From positions 310,001-374,000 of the forward strand of contig NZ_PZJM01000009.1 in the NCBI RefSeq assembly GCF_003206045.1: a stretch of 64,000 nucleotides of DNA. The letters are read 5' to 3'. A model generated the notes under the pieces. The model saw only the letters and a program-made list of their open reading frames with translations. It searched no databases and was not told the DNA's origin. Positions 53,702 to 63,717 of the stretch are shown in pieces. The position numbers were made by a program, and so were the translations under genes. The stretch is from Salinicola lusitanus. GTDB lineage: Bacteria; Pseudomonadota; Gammaproteobacteria; Pseudomonadales; Halomonadaceae. How positions within the stretch are numbered: the stretch's first letter is position 1; each line of letters opens with the position of its first letter.

Positions 53702-54760
53702 ATGACTGCACAACGCTGCGACGCCACACTGACGCTTACCGATGTGAATGATTTTCGATTGCGCCTGATATCGTTTCTGGATGAGTACGATGTGGCCTAC
53801 CGCAGCGACGAGCGCCAGGTGGCGATCGATCTGCCGGGTGGCGAAGCACGCTTCTCGGTGAGCCGGGTCGGCCTTCACCTCGAGGCCGAAGCCGACGCGA
53901 GAGATGGGTTGGAGACGCTGCGCGGCATTATCGAGCACTACGTCTCGCTGTTCGCTGGCGAGAACGCCCTGCCACTGCACTGGCATGGCGACGTGGTGGC
54001 GGCACCGACCTTCGCCAATTTTCGCGAGATGCGGGTGACCCGGGTCGAGGAGCTCAGCCCCAGCATCCGTCGTTTGACCCTGAGTGGCGAAAACCTGGCG
54101 CGCTTCGATCATCCGCAAGAGTGGCACGTGCGGCTGCATTTCCCCCCGGTCGGCATCGATCGCCCCCAGTGGCCCCGACCCACCGCGGAAGGCGGTACCC
54201 AATGGCCGCCGGAAGATCGACGGGCCGAGATTCGCTACTACACCATTCGCCGCCTGGACGTCGCCAGCGGCGAGGTGGAGATCGATTTCCTGCTACACGA
54301 AGCCCCGGGGCCGGGAGGCGATTTCGCCCGCCGAGCCAAACCGGGCGACATCTGTGGCATGGCCGGTCCCTACGGCCGGGGCGTCGCCGACGCATCCCAC
54401 TACCTGCTGGCCGGCGACGAGACGGCCATTCCCGCCATCGCGCGGTTGCTGGAGACACTGCCGGCGAGCGCGCAGGTCGAGGCGTGGCTGGAGGTCGAAT
54501 CGCCGGTGGATGAGCTGGAGCTGCCGGTCGCCGATCACTGCCGCATCAGCTGGCGGTACCGCTGTCGCGGTCACGCGCCGAGCGAGCAGCTTGCCTCGGC
54601 GGTGGTCGAGGCGATGTCCGATACCCGCGACGATCTGTTCGTCTGGTTCGCCGGTGAAGCCGATGTCAGCCAGCGCCTGAGGAAGCGGCTCAAGCAGGAG
54701 TTCGGGCTGCAGAAGGGGCAGCATCTGGTCACGGGCTACTGGAAACGGGAAAGCGCCTAG
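53702..54760 (+). CDS. Siderophore-interacting protein with N-terminal DUF2218 domain
   Basis: The 352-aa protein joins a DUF2218 domain (residues 1-90) with a ViuB-type ferric-siderophore reductase: EMRVTRVEELSPSIRRLTLSG, an RYYTIRRLD flavin motif (RxYT), GPGGDFARRAKPGDICGMAGPYGRGV and a C-terminal SIP domain ending in LVTGYWKRE. Such proteins reduce iron from imported siderophores using FAD and NAD(P)H. No siderophore transporter is next to it. Confidence 0.85.
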   Translation: MTAQRCDATLTLTDVNDFRLRLISFLDEYDVAYRSDERQVAIDLPGGEARFSVSRVGLHLEAEADARDGLETLRGIIEHYVSLFAGENALPLHWHGDVVAAPTFANFREMRVTRVEELSPSIRRLTLSGENLARFDHPQEWHVRLHFPPVGIDRPQWPRPTAEGGTQWPPEDRRAEIRYYTIRRLDVASGEVEIDFLLHEAPGPGGDFARRAKPGDICGMAGPYGRGVADASHYLLAGDETAIPAIARLLETLPASAQVEAWLEVESPVDELELPVADHCRISWRYRCRGHAPSEQLASAVVEAMSDTRDDLFVWFAGEADVSQRLRKRLKQEFGLQKGQHLVTGYWKRESA

Positions 54761-54772
54761 CTGCGTTCGTGA

Positions 54773-55621
54773 CTAACGGCCTCGCTCCAGTACCAACAGC
54801 GGGTCGATGCGGGTATCGAACCAGTTCATGCCCCAGTGCAGGTGGGGCCCGGTGGCGCGCCCGGTCGCCCCCACCGCACCGATCACGTCGCCCTGCTCGA
54901 CGCGATCGCCGACCTTCACGTCGATCCGCGACAGATGCAGGAAATTGGAGCTGATGCCGTAACCGTGGTCGAGCAGCACCGTACCGCCGGTCAGATAGAG
55001 ATCGTCGGCGAAGGTGATCACGCCGCTCGCCGGGGCCTTGATCGGCGTGCCCTCGGCGGCGGCGATGTCCATGCCCGAGTGCGCCGATCCCGGCGTGCCG
55101 TTGTAGATGCGCTGGTTGCCGAAACGCCCGCTGATGCGCCCCTCCACCGGCCAGACGAAGGTCTGGGCGAACCCCACCCGGTCGTCGTTGCGCTTGCGCT
55201 CGGCGCTGACGGCGGCCTGCTCGCGGGCGATGCGGGCGGCGATCTCCGGCGGCGGCGAGACGGTCCTGGGCGGCACGCCGTCGATGCGCTCGATCGGCCA
55301 GTCCCGGGGCGTGATCGCGACCGCCGCACTCTGCTGACGACCATCCGGCGTGATGATCGACACTGTCTGACGACCGCTGGCATCGCGGCCGACACCGAAG
55401 ACCACGGTGCCGTAGCCGGTAACCCGGAGATCGTGTCCCGCCACGGTGACCTGGCTGCCGGGCGGCACGCGTCCGATCACCATCGAGCCCTGCTGGACGC
55501 TGTCGGGGAAGGTGATAGGCACCGCATCGGCGCGTGTTTCGACCATGACACTCGACAGCAGCAGCACGAAGACGGTGGCGCCGAGTCGTCGGCACCACCA
55601 GAGAGGAGGGATCGATATCAC
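54773..55621 (-). CDS. M23 family metallopeptidase (LytM/murein hydrolase-like)
   Basis: A signal peptide (LGATVFVLLLSSVMVETRADA) leads to a beta-rich domain and a C-terminal M23 domain from about residue 160: WPVEGRISGRFGNQRIYNG, HSGMDIAAAEGTPIKAPASG, and GPHLHWGMNW with zinc histidines. It should cut peptidoglycan cross-links in the periplasm. I prefer the GTG at 55621 with GGAG nine bases away; ATG 55657 adds 12 residues. Confidence 0.82.
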   Translation of the reverse strand: MISIPPLWWCRRLGATVFVLLLSSVMVETRADAVPITFPDSVQQGSMVIGRVPPGSQVTVAGHDLRVTGYGTVVFGVGRDASGRQTVSIITPDGRQQSAAVAITPRDWPIERIDGVPPRTVSPPPEIAARIAREQAAVSAERKRNDDRVGFAQTFVWPVEGRISGRFGNQRIYNGTPGSAHSGMDIAAAEGTPIKAPASGVITFADDLYLTGGTVLLDHGYGISSNFLHLSRIDVKVGDRVEQGDVIGAVGATGRATGPHLHWGMNWFDTRIDPLLVLERGR

Positions 55622-55717
55622 CTGTCGGCACTCCGTATCGCGGGATGCCGCCACCATAACCCGAGCCAGTGGCGGAAGACAGGCGGATGGGAGACAGGGC
55701 CGGGTCGAGAGGGCTCT

Positions 55718-57388
55718 CTAGAACGACTCCCAATCGTCGTTATCGCTCGGTGCCGAGCGTGTCGCGGTCTTGCCTCCCGGCGAGGAGGCCGCCGCCAATA
55801 TCGGCGCCGGGGTCGAGGGTGACGGCGAGCGATAGCGCGATACCCTCTCGTCGTATTCGACATCGGGAATCTTGAACCCGGCCAGTGCCCGCTCCAGCGT
55901 CGCCACCTGCGCATTGAGCGTGGCGGCGGCGGCCGATGCCTGCTGTACCAGCGAGGCGTTCTGCTGGGTGACGTGATCCATCTGCACGACGGCCTCGTTG
56001 ACCTGGTCGATACCGTTGGACTGTTCGCCGGAAGCGATCGAGATCTCCTCGATCAGATCGGTCATGCGGGCCACCGAATCCACGGCACGACGAATGGTCC
56101 CGCCGGCCTGCCCGACGATCTCGGAACCGGCGTCGATCCTGCGATTCGAGGCGTCGATCAGTTCGCGGATCTCGCGGGAGGCCTCGGCGCTGCGGCTGGC
56201 CAGAGTGCGGACTTCATTGGCGACGACCGCGAACCCCCGACCCTGCTCGCCGGCCCGGGCGGCTTCCACCGAGGCGTTGAGCGCCAGGATATTGGTCTGG
56301 AAGGCGATCGAGTCGATCACGCCGACGATCTCGGTGACCCGGCGCGAGCTGTCGGTGATGCCCTGCATGGTCGAGACGACCTGATCCATCATCTCGCCGC
56401 CCTCCGCAGCGGTGGCGCGGGCCTCACCGGCCAGGCCGCTCGCCTGGCGGGCGTTGTCGGCATTCTGACGCACGGTCTGGGTCAGCTCCTCCATGCTGGA
56501 GGCCGTCTCGCCGACGGAGGCCGCCTGCTGCTCGGTTCGCGCCGCCAGGTCCTGGTTGCCGCTGTGGATCTGGCCCACGCCGACGGTGATGGTGGTCGAG
56601 GCGTGGCGAACGTTGGTCATCGATTCGGCCAAGTGAATCCGCATGCCCTCGATGGCCGCGAGCAGGCTGTGGCGGTCGCCGGCGCCGATCTTCAGCGCGG
56701 TGGTGAGATCGCCCTCGGCCATGCCCCGGATCGCGTTTCGCGCCTGGCGCGGGTCGCCCCCCAGGTCGCCCAGCACGTTGCGGATGATCCAGCCCATGAT
56801 CAGCGTGATGATGATGCCGATGGCACCGGCGATCAGGCTCATCTTCAACACGCCGGCCCAGAACGCCTGCTGGATGTCGCTGATATAGACGTTGGCGGCG
56901 AGATACCAGTCCCACTCGGGGACGTAGCGCACGTAGTTGAGGCGCGATATGTCCTGGCCATCGGCGTTGGTGGAGGTGTACTCCAGGGTGCCGTCGTCGG
57001 GGGAGTCCGCCAGCGCCTTGAGCTCGCGATAGAAATAGATGCCGTTGTCGTCGCGGAAACCGCTCATGTCCGTGCCGATTTCGCGCTTGGGGTGATAGAC
57101 CAGATGAATATCGCTGTCGAAGGCGTAGACATAGCTGCCGTCGAGATCCAGCGCCGATAGGTTCCTGCGGGCGAAGTCCTTGGCGGCTTGTTCGGAGAAC
57201 TCGCCATCGTTGGCGCGTTGGACATAGCGCTCGACCAGTGTCTGGGCGCTGGCCACGAAGCTCTTGAGACTGCTGACGCGCTCGGCCATCAAGGTATCGC
57301 GCTTCTCCAGGGCCATCCAGCCCACCAGCACCAGCATGCCGAACCACATCAGTCCTACCGTGATCCAGAGTTTTTGCCGCATCGTCAT
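55718..57388 (-). CDS. Methyl-accepting chemotaxis protein with C-terminal DWESF tether
   Basis: The chemoreceptor (about 556 aa) has an N-terminal helix ([22 protein letters not shown]), a periplasmic single-Cache-like sensor ([27 protein letters not shown]), a second helix, a HAMP domain and the signalling hairpin with the conserved tip [42 protein letters not shown]. The C-terminus ends DDWESF, close to the NWETF pentapeptide that recruits CheR/CheB. ATG 57388 is used; ATG 57427 adds 13 residues. The ligand is unknown; no che genes are near. Confidence 0.88.
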   Translation of the reverse strand: MTMRQKLWITVGLMWFGMLVLVGWMALEKRDTLMAERVSSLKSFVASAQTLVERYVQRANDGEFSEQAAKDFARRNLSALDLDGSYVYAFDSDIHLVYHPKREIGTDMSGFRDDNGIYFYRELKALADSPDDGTLEYTSTNADGQDISRLNYVRYVPEWDWYLAANVYISDIQQAFWAGVLKMSLIAGAIGIIITLIMGWIIRNVLGDLGGDPRQARNAIRGMAEGDLTTALKIGAGDRHSLLAAIEGMRIHLAESMTNVRHASTTITVGVGQIHSGNQDLAARTEQQAASVGETASSMEELTQTVRQNADNARQASGLAGEARATAAEGGEMMDQVVSTMQGITDSSRRVTEIVGVIDSIAFQTNILALNASVEAARAGEQGRGFAVVANEVRTLASRSAEASREIRELIDASNRRIDAGSEIVGQAGGTIRRAVDSVARMTDLIEEISIASGEQSNGIDQVNEAVVQMDHVTQQNASLVQQASAAAATLNAQVATLERALAGFKIPDVEYDERVSRYRSPSPSTPAPILAAASSPGGKTATRSAPSDNDDWESF

Positions 57389-57617
57389 CGCGAAAACCGT
57401 TCCTTTCCGAGGTATCTGTCGATTCATATGGAGGATTAAACTAATAATCCGCTCACTTTATCGGCAGGCTCTAATCAAGGTTGAGATCGATTCGTGCGAT
57501 TTCGCCGCGATGCGCGTGATCGGGCCGGATTGGGGTGCGCCGACGTTGCCCGACGCGATTCGGCGGCCATGCCGGCCTGGAGGGAGGAGGGCCCGCCGTG
57601 GGCAGCGACGGCGTCGT

Positions 57618-58955
57618 TCAGGGGGACGGCGCCGACCCTGTGTCAGGCTCGACCAGTCGGGCAGCGGGAAACACGCAGCGGAAGCGCGCGCCGAGCCCCG
57701 GGCGGCTGACGATTTCCAGGCTGGCGTCGTGGCGCAGCAGCACGTGCTTGACGATGGCCAGGCCCAGCCCCGTGCCGCCGGTGGCGGCGCTGCGACCCTT
57801 GTCGACGCGATAGAAGCGCTCGGTCAGTCGCGGGATATGGATGGGATCGAAACCCTCGCCGTTGTCTTCCACTTCGATGGCGGCGCCGTCATGCCAGGGC
57901 TTCCAGCGCAGGGTGATGGTGCTGCCTTCCGGTGTGTAGCGAACGGCGTTGAAGACCAGGTTGGAGACGGCGCTGCGTATCTCCTTGGTGTTCGCCAGCA
58001 GTCGCCGCGACTCGTCGGCTTCTATCGACAACTGGTGGCGTTGGGCGCTCAACTCCCGGGCATCGGCGACGATCTCGCCTAGCAGCGTCGTCACGTCCAG
58101 CGTATCGCGGTCGTCGTCGGGGCTATCGATCTCGAGCCGGGAGAGCAGCAGCAGATCCTCGACCAGATTCTGCATGCGCGTGGTCTGCGCCTGCATCTGC
58201 GAGAAGCCTCGCTGCCAGCGTGTCGGCAGCTGGTCGGCGTGGTCCGAGTAGGTTTCGAGATAACCGGCCAGCACCGTCAGCGGCGTGCGCAGCTCATGGG
58301 AGACGTTGGCGACGAAGTCGCGGCGCATCATCTCCAGCTGATGCAGCCGGGACACGTCCCGCGCCATCAGCAGGCGTTCGTTGTCGCCGAACAGGGTGAG
58401 ATGGAACTGCAGGGTACGATTGGCCTGGACCGGGGAGGGAATCAGCAGCGGCTCGCGGTAGTCGCCCGTCTCGAAGTAGGCGATGAAACGGGGATCGCGC
58501 AGGAAGTTGGTGATCGGCTGACCGCGGTCGTGATCGGGCTGCAGGCCGAGCATGTCGCCGGCGGCGCTGTTCCACCACTCCAGGTCGCCATTGGGATCCA
58601 GCATCACCACGCTGTCGCGCATCGCCTCGCAGGAGTCCTGGATGCGCCGCAGGATATCGCGCAGTCGTTGCTGCAGCTGGGTCTGGGCTTTCTGATAGTG
58701 ATACAGGCGATCGAACAGGTCGCCCCAGACTCCGGTGCCGGGTGGTGGCGCCTCGCGGGGATTCTTCAGCAGCCAGACATAGAGCATGCGCACGTGGCGC
58801 AGGTGCAGGAAGACATAGAGCCCCAGGCCGGCCGCTAGACCCCAGCCCAGCCCGGCGAGCAGGTCGTCGCCCAGCTCGCCGAGCAACAGTCCCATGGCGC
58901 CGAGCCCGAACAGCATGTAGCCGAGGCGCCACAGTTCGTTGATCCAGTAGCGCAC
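57618..58955 (-). CDS. phoR: Phosphate regulon sensor histidine kinase PhoR
   Basis: The 445-aa kinase has two N-terminal membrane helices, a PAS domain (MRDSVVMLDPNGDLEWWNSAAGDMLGLQ), the phosphorylated His in VANVSHELRTPLTVLAGYLET and ATP-binding boxes (NLVFNAVRYTPEG, TGLGLAIVKHVL). The short membrane part without a large periplasmic loop is typical for PhoR. It follows phoB by eight bases. Confidence 0.94.
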   Translation of the reverse strand: MRYWINELWRLGYMLFGLGAMGLLLGELGDDLLAGLGWGLAAGLGLYVFLHLRHVRMLYVWLLKNPREAPPPGTGVWGDLFDRLYHYQKAQTQLQQRLRDILRRIQDSCEAMRDSVVMLDPNGDLEWWNSAAGDMLGLQPDHDRGQPITNFLRDPRFIAYFETGDYREPLLIPSPVQANRTLQFHLTLFGDNERLLMARDVSRLHQLEMMRRDFVANVSHELRTPLTVLAGYLETYSDHADQLPTRWQRGFSQMQAQTTRMQNLVEDLLLLSRLEIDSPDDDRDTLDVTTLLGEIVADARELSAQRHQLSIEADESRRLLANTKEIRSAVSNLVFNAVRYTPEGSTITLRWKPWHDGAAIEVEDNGEGFDPIHIPRLTERFYRVDKGRSAATGGTGLGLAIVKHVLLRHDASLEIVSRPGLGARFRCVFPAARLVEPDTGSAPSP

Positions 58956-58963
58956 GTCCTGAC

Positions 58964-59653
58964 TTACTCCCTGACCGAAAAGCGGTAGCCGGTGCCGCGC
59001 ACGGTCTGGACCAGATGCTGGTGCGCTTCGCCGAGGGATTTGCGCAGCCGGCGGATATGCACATCGACGGTACGCTCTTCCACGTAGACGTTGCCGCCCC
59101 AGACCTGATCCAGCAACTGGCTGCGGGTGTAGGCACGTTCCTGGTGGGTCATGAAGAACTGCAGCAGACGATACTCGGTCGGGCCGATCTCCAGGGCGCC
59201 ACCATGGGAGGTGACGCGGTGGCTGGAGGGGTCGAGCCGCAGCCCCTCGACCTCGACCGCCTCCTCGATACCCGGCGGCGTGGCCCGGCGCAGTACCGCC
59301 TTGAGTCGGGCCACCAGCTCGCGCGGCGAAAAGGGCTTGGTGATGTAGTCATCGGCGCCCGCCTCCAGCCCCTGGACCTTGTTGTCCTCTTCACCCTTGG
59401 CGGTGAGCAGGATGATCGGCATCTCGGCGGTAGCCTCCTCGCGCTTCAGGCGACGCGCGAGCTCGATGCCGCTGGTGCCGGGCATCATCCAGTCGAGCAG
59501 CATCAGGTCGGGTTTCTGGTCCAGCGCCATGGCGTGGCCGGTCTGGGCGTTGTCGGCTTCCAGCACACGATAATCGGCCATTTCCAGGGCAACGGCGATC
59601 ATTTCGCGAATGGACGCTTCGTCGTCAACGATGAGTACGGTCTTGGAGCTCAT
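58964..59653 (-). CDS. phoB: Phosphate regulon response regulator PhoB
   Basis: The 229-residue protein has an OmpR-type receiver (phospho-acceptor Asp in DLMLLDWMMPGTSG, Lys in LLTAKGEE) and a winged-helix DNA-binding domain (GPTEYRLLQFFMTHQERAYTRSQLLDQVWG, EERTVDVHIRRLRKSL). It controls phosphate-starvation genes. A Pho box lies upstream, so it should regulate its own operon. Confidence 0.95.
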   Translation of the reverse strand: MSSKTVLIVDDEASIREMIAVALEMADYRVLEADNAQTGHAMALDQKPDLMLLDWMMPGTSGIELARRLKREEATAEMPIILLTAKGEEDNKVQGLEAGADDYITKPFSPRELVARLKAVLRRATPPGIEEAVEVEGLRLDPSSHRVTSHGGALEIGPTEYRLLQFFMTHQERAYTRSQLLDQVWGGNVYVEERTVDVHIRRLRKSLGEAHQHLVQTVRGTGYRFSVRE

Positions 59654-59762
59654 GCGCAGTGCCTCGAGTGAGCCGCCGGTTCGCTTTGTTGCGTGGCGTC
59701 GATGACGCCATCGGGCGTAGCGACCGGCCGTGACAGAACGGTGACGATTACATCGTGAAAAT

Positions 59763-59780
59763 ATGACATCGATATGACAG
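59763..59780 (-). promoter_or_regulatory. Pho box upstream of phoBR
   Basis: On the minus strand CTGTCATATCGATGTCAT consists of two TGTCAT half sites at 11-bp spacing, close to the consensus CTGTCATAAATCTGTCAC. It lies about 110 bases before phoB. Confidence 0.75.
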
Positions 59781-59798
59781 CTACGACAATCGCGCCTT

Positions 59799-60692
59799 TC
59801 AGGCCGGCGGCCACAGCGCCAGCACCAGTCCGGCGAACAGCAAGAGTCCCGACCAGAAGTTGTTGAGGAAGGCCTGGAAGCAGGGGCCGCGCTCGCGCTC
59901 CCGGATCAGCCACTGCTGGTAGACGAAGGTCGCCGCCATCGCGGCCAGCCCCAGCCAGAAGAAACCGCCCAGTGCCAGCCGCGCTCCGACCCAGGCCAGC
60001 AACGCCAGGGTCAGCAGCTGCAGCAGACCGATGATCAGCTTGTCGGCGCGGCCGAACAGGCGCGCGGTGGATTTCACCCCGATCTTGATGTCGTCGTCGC
60101 GGTCGACCATGGCGTACTGGGTGTCGTAGGCCACGGTCCAGGCCAGGTTGGCCAGCAGCAGCAGCCACGCCTCCAGCGGCACGCTGCGACTCACCGCCAT
60201 GAACGCCATCGGGATGCTCCACGAGAACGCCAGCCCCAGCACCACCTGGGGCAGGTGGGTGTAGCGCTTCATGAAGGGGTAGAGCGCGGCCAGCGCCACC
60301 CCGACGAAGGAGAGCAGGACCGTGGCCAGGTTGGTGAAGCAGACCAGCACGAAGGCCGCCGCCACCAGCGCCGCGAACAGGATCTTGGCCTCGCGCTCGC
60401 GGATGCGTCCGGTGGCCAGCGGGCGCTCCCGGGTGCGCTTGACGTGGCCGTCGATCTTGCGATCGGCGTAGTCGTTGACCACGCAGCCGGCGGCGCGCAT
60501 CAGATAGACGCCGAGCACGAAGATGATCAGGTTGGCGCGATCCGGCAGGCCGCCGGCGGCGAGCCACAGTGCCCACAGCGTCGGCCACATCAGCAGCCAG
60601 GTGCCGATCGGCTTGTCGAGCCGGGTCAGGCGCAGGAAGTCCGGCAGGCGGGCGAGGCCGCGGGGCGTGGAAGGGGAACCGGCGCTGGGCAT
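59799..60692 (-). CDS. ubiA: 4-hydroxybenzoate polyprenyltransferase
   Basis: The 297-aa membrane enzyme has eight to nine helices and the two Asp-rich motifs [11 protein letters not shown] and [17 protein letters not shown] that bind Mg-diphosphate. It attaches the polyprenyl tail to 4-hydroxybenzoate in ubiquinone synthesis. It follows ubiC, which makes that substrate, by about 80 bases. Confidence 0.94.
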   Translation of the reverse strand: MPSAGSPSTPRGLARLPDFLRLTRLDKPIGTWLLMWPTLWALWLAAGGLPDRANLIIFVLGVYLMRAAGCVVNDYADRKIDGHVKRTRERPLATGRIREREAKILFAALVAAAFVLVCFTNLATVLLSFVGVALAALYPFMKRYTHLPQVVLGLAFSWSIPMAFMAVSRSVPLEAWLLLLANLAWTVAYDTQYAMVDRDDDIKIGVKSTARLFGRADKLIIGLLQLLTLALLAWVGARLALGGFFWLGLAAMAATFVYQQWLIRERERGPCFQAFLNNFWSGLLLFAGLVLALWPPA

Positions 60693-60775
60693 ACGAATCT
60701 CCGAAACGGCAAGGCCTCTGAATCGGCAACGACTTTACTGTAACTGCGGCCTCGCTTCGAGGTGGGAGCCGTCGT

Positions 60776-61366
60776 TCAGGCCGTCGGTCGTCGTTCCGGG
60801 AGAGCCAGGCCCAGGTCCTCCGCCATTTCATGCAGGAAGCACTCCTGCACCAGCAGTTGAATGCTGCCGTGGCGGAAACGTGATCGCCGCAGCCACACGC
60901 CCTCTGCGTCCGCGGAGACTCGCGCCACCTCGATCGGGTCGCGTTGCAGATCGGGCTGCGCGAATAGCCAACTCCCCAGCGAACGCTCGCCCAGCGTGCG
61001 CAGGCGCCGACAACCGGTACGATCCAGTGGAGCGACCGAGCGCGCCGCCACCCACGGTCGCTCGCCGCTCATCAGCGTGACCTCGCGTATCCAGGCGAGG
61101 TCGGTAGGCGCCAGCCCCAAGGCAAGCGCCTCGTCGCGGCGCGGTCGTTCGACGCCCTGGTGTTCCAGCCTGACCCGGAAGGGGCGCCTGGAGGCCGCGA
61201 CCAACCGGGCGGTGAGCGAATCGGTAGAGCCCACCCACTGCCACCAGGCGGCGCTCATGCAAGGTCGGCGGGTGACGGCGGGAGCCCAGCGAATCCATCG
61301 CCAGGATCGTTCGGCGGGCGACAGTGCATGGCAGTAACAAGCTGAGGGCACGCGAAGCGACTCCAT
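60776..61366 (-). CDS. ubiC: Chorismate lyase UbiC
   Basis: The 196-residue protein has the UbiC pattern WRWIRWAPAVTRRP at the start, VTLMSGERPWVAARSVAP with an active-site Arg, and VQECFLHEMAEDL with the catalytic Glu near the end. It converts chorismate into 4-hydroxybenzoate and pyruvate. The longer start is favoured because the W-rich N-terminal segment is conserved in relatives. Confidence 0.85.
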   Translation of the reverse strand: MESLRVPSACYCHALSPAERSWRWIRWAPAVTRRPCMSAAWWQWVGSTDSLTARLVAASRRPFRVRLEHQGVERPRRDEALALGLAPTDLAWIREVTLMSGERPWVAARSVAPLDRTGCRRLRTLGERSLGSWLFAQPDLQRDPIEVARVSADAEGVWLRRSRFRHGSIQLLVQECFLHEMAEDLGLALPERRPTA

Positions 61367-61479
61367 CAGGACGCATCAGGAAAGCGCCGTGGAACGGTCA
61401 GGGACTACCGGGACGGCGCGGGTCGAAGGCGGCGTAGTGTAACATGAGGCCTCGAGACGACCGACCGACGAGCCCCGCA

Positions 61480-62682
61480 ATGAGTCAATCCGATCCCTCC
61501 AGCGCGCCCCTGACGATCATCGGCACCGGGATGGCCGGCGTGGGCCTGGCCCGAGCCGTTCGGAGCCGTGATGGTGAGCGGCCGATCACCCTGATCAGTG
61601 CCGACAGCGGCGACGAGTACACCAAGCCGCTGCTCTCCAGCGCCTTCGCCAAGCGGCAGACGCCACAATCGCTGGCCATGCACGATGCGGTGGGCCTGGC
61701 CGCGACGCTGAAGGCGCGGGTCCGTACCCGGACGCCCGTCGATGCCATCGACCCCGTCGGCCACCGGCTGGTGATCGGTGCCGAGACGCTACCCTACGGC
61801 CAGCTGGTGCTGGCGACCGGCGCCGCCCCCCGGCAGCCGTTCGAGGTGGCGTCTTCGCTACGCGACCGGGTCTTTCAGATCAACGATCTCGATGACTATC
61901 GTCGCTTGCGCGGGGTGCTGGATCGTCATCCCGGCCAGCAGGCCCGCATCGCCATCATCGGCGCCGGGCTGGTGGGTTGCGAGTTCGCCAATGATCTCCA
62001 TGCAGGAGGCCACCGGATCGCGCTGGTCGCGCCCGAGCCGACGCCGCTGCCACGCCTGCTGCCACCACCGTTGGGGCGGGCACTCGGCGAGGCCTTCGCC
62101 GAAGCCGGTATTAGCGGCTATTTCGAACGTCAGGTGACAGCGCTTCACGACGATGGCGACGGTATGACGCTGGCACTCGACGATGGCGAAGTGCTGGCAG
62201 CGGATCTGGTGCTGGTCGCGACGGGGCTGCGCCCGCGTACCGGCCTGGCCGAGGCCGCAGGGCTGGCGGTGTCGCCGGCCGGTATCCTGACCGACCGCCG
62301 GCTCGCGACCAGTGCGCCGGATATCTTCGCGCTGGGTGACGTGGCCTGTGTCGACGGGCTCGGCGCCCCGGCCGGCGGAGTGAGCGCCATGTACGTTCAG
62401 CCACTGCAGGCCGCGGTCAAGGCGCTGGCGGCAACGCTGACCGGCACCCCGACCGAGGCGAGCTACGGCGCCTGGCCGGTGGTGGTCAAGACACCGCTGC
62501 TACCGGTTGTCGCGCTGCCACCGCGTGAACCCCCGCACCACTGGCGGATCGAGGGAGAGGCCAGCGATTTCAGCGCCCTGGCCGAGGATCAGACAGGGCG
62601 GTTGCTGGGCTTCGCGCTGACCGGGCGCTGCGTTCGTCGTAAAGTCGAACTGGCGCGAGCTGCCCCCCCGTTGCTAGGCTAG
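61480..62682 (+). CDS. rubB: FAD-dependent oxidoreductase, rubredoxin reductase-like
   Basis: The protein is 400 aa from ATG 61480; ATG 61444 is also in frame. It has an N-terminal FAD motif (IIGTGMAGVGLARAVR), a mid-protein NAD motif (IAIIGAGLVGCEFANDL) and IFALGDVACVDG. The short C-terminal domain and the neighbourhood (hupB, ubiC, phoB) match RubB of Pseudomonas, which reduces rubredoxin for alkane oxidation or oxidative-stress defence. The usual rubredoxin gene is missing beside it. Confidence 0.75.
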   Translation: MSQSDPSSAPLTIIGTGMAGVGLARAVRSRDGERPITLISADSGDEYTKPLLSSAFAKRQTPQSLAMHDAVGLAATLKARVRTRTPVDAIDPVGHRLVIGAETLPYGQLVLATGAAPRQPFEVASSLRDRVFQINDLDDYRRLRGVLDRHPGQQARIAIIGAGLVGCEFANDLHAGGHRIALVAPEPTPLPRLLPPPLGRALGEAFAEAGISGYFERQVTALHDDGDGMTLALDDGEVLAADLVLVATGLRPRTGLAEAAGLAVSPAGILTDRRLATSAPDIFALGDVACVDGLGAPAGGVSAMYVQPLQAAVKALAATLTGTPTEASYGAWPVVVKTPLLPVVALPPREPPHHWRIEGEASDFSALAEDQTGRLLGFALTGRCVRRKVELARAAPPLLG

Positions 62683-62850
62683 CCTCGGTGGCTACGGTTG
62701 TATCAGCCATGAATCGTCACCTGATGCTGGACAAACCGCGCCCCGAGCGGCTTATTATGCGTTCGGAGGGCATTCCCCTCATCGAGAACAACAACTCGTT
62801 TTAGATGCGAGGCGTTTCAGGTGACGCCATAGCCAAACTAGGAGGGCTCT

Positions 62851-63126
62851 ATGCGTAAGCCAGAACTCGCTGCGGCGATTGCCGAGCGTGCGGATCTTTC
62901 GAAGGACAAGGCCAGTCAGGTGCTGAACGTCATTCTCGACGAAATCACCGGGACGGTTTCCAAAGGTAGCGATGTCACCTTGATCGGTTTTGGTTCATTT
63001 ACGGTTCGCGAGCGTGCCGCACGGACGGGTAAGAACCCGCAGACTGGCAAGCCGCTGAACATCCCGGCCAGCAAGACCGTGGCCTTCAAGCCCGGCAAGG
63101 CTCTCAAGGACGCCGTCAGCAAGTAA
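62851..63126 (+). CDS. hupB: DNA-binding protein HU
   Basis: At 91 aa, with MRKPELAAAIAERADLSKDKA and the DNA-binding arm GFGSFTVRERAARTGKNPQTGKPLNIPAS, this is a clear HU protein (rather than IHF). It compacts the nucleoid and helps recombination. AGGAGG in front of ATG 62851 is a strong RBS, fitting high expression. Confidence 0.93.
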   Translation: MRKPELAAAIAERADLSKDKASQVLNVILDEITGTVSKGSDVTLIGFGSFTVRERAARTGKNPQTGKPLNIPASKTVAFKPGKALKDAVSK

Positions 63127-63254
63127 GTTCGGGTTTCGAATTCCCGAGTCGCTCATCCGCCAATGAGCGCAGCGATAGCCGATCCGTCCCGATACCGGCG
63201 GGTCGGCATTCTTCGATACATTCCCTGTCCTGTTGATCGGTCGTGCGAGGTGGC

Positions 63255-63611
63255 ATGAAGCTCAAGTTGATGCTCTGGTGGCTTGGCGTGATGCTCAAAC
63301 GCGCGCGTTCGCGCAAGGCGGCATTCCGCGACACGCTGGAAAAGCTCCGTCGGTTCGACTGGGGTGTGGCCACCGAGGACCTGTCGATTGCTCGGCACTA
63401 TCGCATGACGCCCCAGGCAATCCAGAGCGCTCCCGGCCTGCCGGTGGATCTGGCGCTGGAGCTGCGCTTTCGTGACGCCGACAGCGCGACTCGCTTTCTC
63501 CGTAAACCGTCTCAGCGCGCCTTCCGAGAGGGGCTGTTCGATGGCCGCCTGCGGCTGGTGGGCGACTCCCGCGATCTGGAACGACTGCAGGGACTGCTCA
63601 AGCATCTCTAG
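63255..63611 (+). CDS. Conserved-looking hypothetical protein
   Basis: The 118-residue protein has a basic amphipathic N-terminus (MKLKLMLWWLGVMLKRARSRKAAF) and a region ELRFRDADSATRFL...LFDGRLRLVGDSRDLERLQGLL, which faintly resembles SCP2-type lipid-carrier proteins. I do not recognise the family with confidence. GAGG precedes ATG 63255. A strong hairpin follows. Confidence 0.6.
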   Translation: MKLKLMLWWLGVMLKRARSRKAAFRDTLEKLRRFDWGVATEDLSIARHYRMTPQAIQSAPGLPVDLALELRFRDADSATRFLRKPSQRAFREGLFDGRLRLVGDSRDLERLQGLLKHL

Positions 63612-63643
63612 CCGATCCTGAGTATGCGCCGGCCCTGAACCGC

Positions 63644-63678
63644 AGCGCCCCTGGCAGTGATGAACTGCCAGGGGCGCT
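63644..63678. terminator. Bidirectional terminator between the hypothetical gene and yceI
   Basis: A perfect 15-bp stem (AGCGCCCCTGGCAGT with its complement) around GATGA stands between convergent genes. It is followed by TGTT on the plus side. Confidence 0.75.
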
Positions 63679-63717
63679 TGTTATCGGCCGGCGGGAATGC
63701 CGGCCGGCATCCCGTCT

